Shown here piece after piece: positions 59,431-64,000 of a stretch of 64,000 bases of DNA (positions are counted from its first letter, which is position 1; the number at the start of each line of letters is the position of its first letter). Position numbers and translations under genes: made by a program. Below the pieces are notes generated by a model, which saw nothing but the letters and a program-made list of their open reading frames with translations, had not been told where the DNA came from and searched no databases. Source of the stretch: Rubrobacter marinus (lineage in GTDB: Bacteria; Actinomycetota; Rubrobacteria; Rubrobacterales; Rubrobacteraceae); assembly GCF_011492965.1 (NCBI RefSeq), contig NZ_CP045121.1:992001-1056000 (forward strand), written 5' to 3'.

Positions 59431-59786
59431 TGCGGTTTCTGGCCGACGAGAACTTCCCGTCGGCCAGTACGGGCAAGCTGCGAGAGGCGGGGCACGACAT
59501 CACCGACGTCGCCGCGGACCTCCCCGGTGGCGATTACGAGGAAGTCCTGGCGCGGGCCGCCGGCGAAGCGCGAGTAGTGCTCACTTTCGACCGCGACTAC
59601 GGCGAGTTGATCTTCCGCCCGGGGCTACCGACCCCGGCCGGAGTGATCTATCTGCGCTTTGAGCCGCATCACCCGGGAGAGCCCGCGGAACGCTTGCTGG
59701 AGCTGCTGGACGCCGGCAGCCTCCCCATCGAAGGCAGATTCACGGTCCTGGAGCGTGACAGGGTGCGCCAGCGGCGTCTGCCGTAG
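59430..59786 (+). CDS. DUF5615 (PIN-like) family protein, probable toxin (module 1)
   Basis: A 118-aa protein with the family start MRFLADENFPSAS, then VAADLPGGDYEEVLARA and VVLTFDRDYGELIF, which carry the acidic residues of the PIN-like fold (D5, D of DYEE, DRD). It ends LERDRVRQRRL. Overlaps the DUF433 gene by one base. Known DUF433-DUF5615 pairs are predicted toxin-antitoxin systems of the VapBC type, not proven here. Confidence 0.85.
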   Translation: MRFLADENFPSASTGKLREAGHDITDVAADLPGGDYEEVLARAAGEARVVLTFDRDYGELIFRPGLPTPAGVIYLRFEPHHPGEPAERLLELLDAGSLPIEGRFTVLERDRVRQRRLP

Positions 59787-59791
59787 GCGCG

Positions 59792-59945
59792 TCAGCGGCG
59801 GCCCACGCCGTCGACGTCGCCGAGCCCCTCCCGGATGGCGTGGAGGACGGCCGGTTGTAGACGTGGTTGCGGACGGTCTTCTCGGAGATGCCGGAGGAGC
59901 GGGCGATCTGCTTGTCGCCGTTGCCGCGGGCGAGCGCGAGCTGGG
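59792..59945 (-). pseudogene. 3' fragment of the response regulator with an internal deletion (copy C)
   Basis: On the minus strand: LALARGNGDKQIARSSGISE then KTVRNHVYN and, after a frame change, [19 protein letters not shown] with a stop at 59792. Compared with copy A, the 27-base segment coding for SDIYKKLHV is missing exactly between two CACGTCT repeats. It lies between the two DUF433-DUF5615 modules. Confidence 0.65.
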
Positions 59946-60017
59946 GGTCGTAATGGTATCGTCGACGTGGACCGTACCGCTCGTGGTTTGCATGGTGCGC
60001 CGGTGCGACGCGCCTTC

Positions 60018-60377
60018 CTAGTCTTCCCGTCTTCGGAGACGCACGACTCCTGGCGTGATAACCGCGAACGCCCCGGGGTATTCTTCGGCGTGCTCTTCGA
60101 TGGCTGCGGATACGATGCTCGCCTTGGCCTGTGCGTTCAGCCCCGATAGACGGACCAGTATCACGCCCGAATGCACGCGCCTCTGCCGGAAGACCAACTC
60201 TCCGAAATCCCTGTCTGCCGTTATCGGCAGGGCTTGTTCGCGGTTTGCGGAGTCGAGCACCTCATCGTCGGGTATCCCGGGCTCCATCTCCGCCACGTAC
60301 GTAACCTCGTGACCGTCTTCTCTGAGGCGTTCGACTACCGGATACTCGACGCCCTCGTCCGCCAGCAGGCGCGAGAC
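60018..60377 (-). CDS. DUF5615 (PIN-like) protein, probable toxin (module 2), start codon lost
   Basis: Reads SRLLADEGVEYPVVERLRED, then YVAEMEPGIPDDEVLDSANR, LPITADRDFGELVF and GAFAVITPGVVRLRRR: a complete DUF5615 domain of about 119 aa. The frame opens right after the DUF433 stop, but no ATG/GTG/TTG is present before the domain. The only in-frame GTG (60296) would remove the first 27 residues. The start codon may have been mutated, or a CTG is used. It faces module 1 tail to tail. Confidence 0.7.
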   Translation of the reverse strand, partial: VSRLLADEGVEYPVVERLREDGHEVTYVAEMEPGIPDDEVLDSANREQALPITADRDFGELVFRQRRVHSGVILVRLSGLNAQAKASIVSAAIEEHAEEYPGAFAVITPGVVRLRRRED

Positions 60378-60614
60378 CTATCCCGCTTCCGCAGAGACGG
60401 GGTAGACCACGTCGGCGCGTAGGGCCTTGGAGGCGAATCCCAGGGCTGCGAGTATGCTTTCCTCGCTCAACCTGGGGTACTCGGCGACGATCTGCTCCTT
60501 GCTCTCGCCCGCCGCGAGCTTCTCCAGAATAGATTCGACGGTGATGCGGGTGCCCGACACGACGGGTTTACCCATCATCACCGAGGGGTCCGAAACGATA
60601 GCGTCTGATCTCAC
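60378..60614 (-). CDS. DUF433 family protein, probable antitoxin (module 2)
   Basis: A 78-aa protein (MRSDAIVSDPSVMMGKPVVS) then GTRITVESILEKLAAGESKEQIVAEYPRLSEESILAAL, the DUF433 pattern. Same family as module 1 but only moderately similar, so not a very recent duplicate. Encoded immediately before the DUF5615 frame on the minus strand. Confidence 0.85.
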   Translation of the reverse strand: MRSDAIVSDPSVMMGKPVVSGTRITVESILEKLAAGESKEQIVAEYPRLSEESILAALGFASKALRADVVYPVSAEAG

Positions 60615-60631
60615 TTGTCAGGCTCCTTGCT

Positions 60632-61312
60632 CTACGACGCTCCCGAAGCCAAGTATAGCCCCCCCGATCCGGATGGTACCGGCAGACCGGTTCTCGACCG
60701 TCTGCCGTACCGTCCACGTCGACGAGGCCCTCCCGGAGGGCGTACGGCCCGGGTGCGGTCGTGGACGCGGCTCCTCGCGATCTTCTCGGGGACGCCGGGA
60801 GAGCGGGCGATCTGCTTGTTGCCGCGGGCGAGCGCCCCGATGATCTGCAGCTCGCGCTCGGTGAGCTGCGGGGCGGCGGGCTCCTCCGCCTCGGCCTCCT
60901 CGAAGGCGAGGAGCATCTTGCGCGCTATCTCGGGGGCCATGATGGTGTCGCCGGCGTAGACGGTCCTTATGGCGCGGGAGAGGTCGTCGGGGGTGCAGTC
61001 TTTGAGGAGGTAGCCGTTGGCGCCCGCTTTTATGCCCTGGAAGACGTGCACGTCGTCGGCGTGGACGGTGAGGATGAGGACCCGGGCGGTGGGGAGGAGG
61101 TCGCGGAGCTTCCTGGTCGCCTCGACGCCGTTCATCACGGGCATGCTTATGTCCATGAGGACGACGTCGGGCTGGAGCTCCAGGCACATCTTCACGCCGC
61201 TCTCGCCGTCGTGGGCCGTGCCGACGACCTCGGTCTCGGGCTGCGCCCCGATCATCCTCCCCAGACCGTCCGTGAACAGCGGCTGGTCGTCGACTATCGC
61301 AACCCGGATCAC
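60632..61312 (-). pseudogene. NarL/FixJ-type response regulator with disrupted DNA-binding helix
   Basis: The receiver domain is intact: VIRVAIVDDQPLF (acidic pocket), VLMDISMPVMNG (phospho-Asp), ILTVHADD (Thr) and YLLKDCTPDDLSRAI (Lys). After the linker EAEEPAAPQLTERELQIIGALARGNKQIARSPGVPEKIA the recognition helix and the IYxKL segment are absent. Sequence resumes as RVHDRTRAV and then shifts frame, ending late at 60632 in unrelated residues. The receiver may still act, but DNA binding is unlikely. GTG at 61312 is the likely start. No kinase is adjacent. Confidence 0.75.
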
Positions 61313-61413
61313 TCGGAACCCCCAGAACCCCGCGCCCATGTAAACGAAGCCACACTCTAGCATCGTCGGTTTCCCCCCGGTAGGTCATGCAGGCCGCCCC
61401 GTCGCCGGACCGC

Positions 61414-61419
61414 TACACT
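61414..61419 (+). promoter_or_regulatory. -10 box (TACACT) for the gene at 61426
   Basis: TACACT lies 6 nt before the ATG at 61426, with no Shine-Dalgarno; the same arrangement as murE. Confidence 0.5.
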
Positions 61420-61425
61420 ACGGCA

Positions 61426-61878
61426 ATGGCGGAGTGGCGCGAGAAGACGGCCGGGGTTGCCCGTGTCGGGATGACCTGGGGCGGCATCGGCGGGGTGATA
61501 GGGTTCGTGATCTCCTTGCTCGGTCCCCTCGCGGGGCTTATCGCGGCGGGCTTCGTCGGCGCCTCCTGCGGGCGCCGCTGCCCCCGTGCCTCGGGAGAGG
61601 AGACGGCGTCGGGAGGGGCCCTGGCCGGTCTCCTCGGCGGGCTCATCGCGGCGCCGGTCTTCGCCGTGGGGGCGGCGGCGGGGTCGGTGGCCGCCGCCCG
61701 CAGGATAGGGACCGAGACCATCGCCCTGACGCTCGAGGACGTGGTGGGCACCTCGGTCTCGCCCGACGAGGCCTGGCGCCTCTACCTGCTGAGCCTCGTC
61801 TTCGCCGCGATCGTGCAGATCGCCCTGCTCGTGACCTTTGCCGCGACCTCGGGTGCCCTGGCCGCGAGAAAGGCCTAG
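61426..61878 (+). CDS. Small polytopic membrane protein of unknown function
   Basis: A 150-aa protein with three to four Gly/Ala-rich helices (GGIGGVIGFVISLLGPLAGLIAAG, GGALAGLLGGLIAAPVFAVG and YLLSLVFAAIVQIALLVTFA). A cytosolic loop has CGRRCPRASGEE. No family recognised. ATG 61426 is supported by the TACACT box and MAEWREKT start; an in-frame upstream ATG at 61387 is weaker. Confidence 0.65.
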   Translation: MAEWREKTAGVARVGMTWGGIGGVIGFVISLLGPLAGLIAAGFVGASCGRRCPRASGEETASGGALAGLLGGLIAAPVFAVGAAAGSVAAARRIGTETIALTLEDVVGTSVSPDEAWRLYLLSLVFAAIVQIALLVTFAATSGALAARKA

Positions 61879-61997
61879 AGGCTCCGGACCCGACGGTCCC
61901 CACCGGCAAGGTTCTCCGCAAACACCCTCATTCAGCGCTGGCGGTAGGTCCCTGATGCTAACCCGCGCCTCGCGTACGCGCCATTCCTGCGACGCTG

Positions 61998-62259
61998 CTA
62001 AAGCGAGCTTGCCACCTTGGCGAGCCCGTCGAGCACCCCGGTGGAGTTCGGTGCGTCCCCGAGGATAGAACGAGCACGTTGCGCGGCCTGCTCGGGGAAG
62101 GATGCCTGGTTGGGTAGCACGTAAGGCTTTCTGCTCCGCGGTTCGCCGACGGCCTCGTCCCGGTGCCAGAGGGCGAACGACGGCGGTCGCGGGCGCGAGA
62201 GAAAGCTCTTCGGACGGTGTGGGACCAGTTCGTCCGCAAACGAAAGGGAGGTCTCGCAT
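61998..62259 (-). other. Possible decayed or frameshifted small gene
   Basis: On the minus strand, ATG 62259 follows GGGAGG by about 9 nt (MRDLPFVCGRTGP). In another frame there is a protein-like end: FALWHRDEAVGEP, YVLPNQASFPEQAAQRARS and ILGDAPNSTGVLDGLAKVA, with a stop at 61998. Joining them needs one frameshift. No family recognised. Confidence 0.25.
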
Positions 62260-62295
62260 CTTTGCGGGGCCTCCCTCGTACCGGTTCGGTGCCGG

Positions 62296-62787
62296 CTACT
62301 CCTTCTTGGCTGCTTCGGCGGCGCCTTCGCCGAAGACGAGGCCCTCGTCGGCGGCGGGCTTCTGGCCGGGGCGGGTGACGCCGGCGTCGGCGAGGACCTT
62401 GTCCTGCTGGTAGCGGCGGATCGCGGCCTTGAGGGTGCCGAGGCCTAGAGTGGCGCACTTGGGACGGCTCGCGACGATCTGGCGCCCGAGCTGGTCGATC
62501 ATCTCGTTGTAGTCGAGCTCGAGGACCTCGTCCATGGTGAGCTTGTTGTCGACGACCTGCTCCAGGAGCATGCTGGACGCCGCCATGCTGATGGTGCAGC
62601 CCTCGCCCTCGTAGGTGACGTCTTCGATGTGCTCGTGGTCCTCGGCCCCCTTGAGGTAGACCGTCACCACGTCGCCACAGCCCGGGTTGCCCCCGGGCAT
62701 CGCGACGTCCGCGCCCTCCAGCTCGCCGCGATGGCGCGGCTTCTGGTAGTGGTCGAGGAGGATCTGTATCTGTAGCTGCCTATCCAA
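62296..62787 (-). CDS. sufU: SufU-type iron-sulfur cluster assembly scaffold
   Basis: A 163-aa IscU/NifU-N fold protein. Cluster or zinc ligands Cys37 (GGNPGCGD), Cys64 (EGCTISMAASS) and Cys111 (RPKCATLGLGT) with Asp39 are all present. The 18-20 residue insert before Cys111 typical of SufU is visible. The C-terminal tail is unusual (DEGLVFGEGAAEAAKKE). It follows the sulfurtransferase by 4 nt, a fitting pair for sulfur delivery, though no sufS or sufBCD genes are in view. Confidence 0.93.
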   Translation of the reverse strand: MDRQLQIQILLDHYQKPRHRGELEGADVAMPGGNPGCGDVVTVYLKGAEDHEHIEDVTYEGEGCTISMAASSMLLEQVVDNKLTMDEVLELDYNEMIDQLGRQIVASRPKCATLGLGTLKAAIRRYQQDKVLADAGVTRPGQKPAADEGLVFGEGAAEAAKKE

Positions 62788-62791
62788 CGCC

Positions 62792-63682
62792 TTACCTCTC
62801 TATGGGGGCGCGCACGGAGTTGCCCCACTCCGTCCACGAGCCGTCGTAGTTGCGCACCCTCTCGTACCCCAAGAGGTACGTCAAGACGAACCACGTGTGC
62901 GACGAGCGCTCCCCTATGCGGCAGTACGCCACGTTGTCCCCCTCGGGCGACAGGCCCGCCTCCCCCTCGTAGATCGCCCTGAGCTCCTCCGCGCCCCTGA
63001 ACGTCCCGTCCTCTTTCGCCGCCCGCGCCCACGGCACGTTCGCCGCCCCCGGGATGTGCCCGCCCCTCAACGCCCCCTCCTGCGGGTAGTCCGGCATGTG
63101 CAACAGCTCGCCGCGGTACTCCCCGGGGCTCCTCACGTCGACGAGGCCGCCCCCGCCCGAGCGCACCTTCTCAAGGTGCTCCACCACGTCCTCGCGGAAC
63201 GCCCTGATCTTCTCGTCGTCGCGGCTGGGGACGGGGTAGTCGGCCGGCGGGAACGACGGGACCTCCTGCGTCATCTCCCTCCCCTCGGCCTCCCACTTCA
63301 CCCTGCCGCCGTCCATCACCCGCACGTCGCGGTGGCCGAAGAGGCGGAAGACCCAAAGCGCGTACGTGGCCCACCAGTTGTTCTTGTCCCCGTAGAAGAC
63401 GACGGTGGTGTCCGGGCCTATGCCCTTCTCGCTCATCAGCGCGGCGAACCTCTCCGGGTCGACGTAGTCTCGGGTGAGGGGGTCGTTGAGGTCCTCGACC
63501 CAGTCGACCTTCACCGCGTTGGGGACGTGGCCGACGTCGTAGAGCAAAACGTCCTCGTCGCTCTCGACGATGCGCACGTTCTCGGTGTCGTTGAGGTTGT
63601 CGGCCACCCACTGCGTCGTCACCAGAGCCTCCGGGCGGGCGTACCCCTTCTGCTGTATCTCTTGTTCTGCGCCTTGCGCCAT
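62792..63682 (-). CDS. Sulfurtransferase (thiosulfate/3-mercaptopyruvate; two rhodanese domains)
   Basis: A 296-aa tandem rhodanese. The N-terminal domain (residues about 15-140, [24 protein letters not shown]) lacks the Cys; the C-terminal domain has the active-site loop CRIGERSSH with Cys254, matching thiosulfate sulfurtransferases (CRIGER). ATG 63682 is preferred because AAGGAGTGTCG precedes it; the frame is open to 63754. Supplies sulfane sulfur, probably to the Fe-S scaffold encoded next. Confidence 0.92.
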   Translation of the reverse strand: MAQGAEQEIQQKGYARPEALVTTQWVADNLNDTENVRIVESDEDVLLYDVGHVPNAVKVDWVEDLNDPLTRDYVDPERFAALMSEKGIGPDTTVVFYGDKNNWWATYALWVFRLFGHRDVRVMDGGRVKWEAEGREMTQEVPSFPPADYPVPSRDDEKIRAFREDVVEHLEKVRSGGGGLVDVRSPGEYRGELLHMPDYPQEGALRGGHIPGAANVPWARAAKEDGTFRGAEELRAIYEGEAGLSPEGDNVAYCRIGERSSHTWFVLTYLLGYERVRNYDGSWTEWGNSVRAPIER

Positions 63683-64000
63683 CGACACTCCTTCAGGATA
63701 AAAGACTTGCCACACTCTGCTTCGGATGATTTTAACGCACCTGTGTAAGGCCACGGGGTGATAGGGGGCACGACTGGTCCCCGGCGGGCTCCCCGTCGTG
63801 CCGAAGTCCGTCCTCGCCTTGGGCTGCTGGAGTGCGTAGGGCTTCGCGGGCCGGGCTCAACGGGCCCGGGTCGGGCGACGGGGATCGCGTGGCATATCTA
63901 CCTCGGCTTGATCTCCCTCATTGGTGCCACGCAGGCCTCCGCCGGGGCTTCCTCGTGCCGGCTAACGCGGTCTCTTGCAAGCTGCCTCTCCGAGCGAGGG
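63683..64000. other. Upstream region of the sulfurtransferase gene and right edge
   Basis: On the minus strand TAAAAT near 63730 could be the -10 for the sulfurtransferase. GGCACGAC (about 63767) pairs with GTCGTGCC (about 63795), an 8-bp hairpin. No supported gene to the window end. Confidence 0.4.

Noticed and set aside
1..64000. CRISPR arrays, rRNA, tmRNA, prophage or complete insertion sequences
   Set aside because: No regular direct-repeat arrays, no conserved RNA cores and no transposase or integrase domain were seen on reading both strands.

Overview
The window is high-GC, gene-dense DNA with many GTG and TTG starts. It most likely comes from a Rubrobacter-like actinobacterium. This rests on three things: an actinobacterial housekeeping set (principal sigma factor, CsoR-like regulator, FIST protein, SufU-type Fe-S scaffold), a crtD-lyeJ-cruF set for C50 bacterioruberin-type carotenoids (a known Rubrobacter pigment), and a MurE whose DNPR selectivity motif is replaced. 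The genus is an inference; no rRNA is present.

Layout. 0-13.9 kb: class A PBP (cut by the left edge), an IMPase-family phosphatase, the principal sigma factor, murE, a CsoR-like regulator, pyrE, HU, pyrF, a cysteine-less TlpA-like protein with a coupled 37-aa membrane peptide, a DD-carboxypeptidase, a PfkB kinase, thioredoxin, an orphan groES, a peptidoglycan amidase and an HDAC-family deacetylase. 13.9-24 kb: tRNA-Pro(CGG), GNAT, ABC-F ATPase, methyltransferase, membrane protein, dtd, DUF2203, metallophosphoesterase, tRNA-Arg(CCG), a gene-poor stretch with a zinc-ribbon gene and a decayed relative, and murJ. 24-34.4 kb: sugar porter, ManA-like isomerase and PfkB kinase, GNAT, NIF3, PAP2-like protein, azlCD, small coupled ORFs, PPOX and SDR enzymes, tRNA-Ala(CGC), a hypB remnant and tRNA-Val(CAC). 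34.5-50.8 kb: secreted protein, Roadblock/LC7 membrane protein, plant/cyanobacterial-type ispH, lone receiver domain, DHA2 MFS pump, HAD nucleotidase, GNAT, the carotenoid locus, FIST protein, clpS, flavin reductase, ABC1/UbiB-like kinase and glyoxalase. 51-58.4 kb: a type IV pilin/pseudopilin locus with two tandem pilV-pilW-pilX-like operons. 58.4-61.4 kb: an accessory patch with three or four broken copies of one NarL-type response regulator, two DUF433-DUF5615 modules and a truncated nucleotidyltransferase pair. 61.4-64 kb: membrane protein, sufU and a rhodanese.

Two features of the whole window matter to any reader. First, many otherwise normal genes are split by frameshifts, and most of those checked are repaired by adding one base to a G or C run. 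These look like consensus or sequencing errors rather than decay, so such genes are annotated across the break. Second, many genes have a TAnnnT-like -10 box about 6 nt before the start codon and no Shine-Dalgarno, which suggests widespread leaderless transcription.
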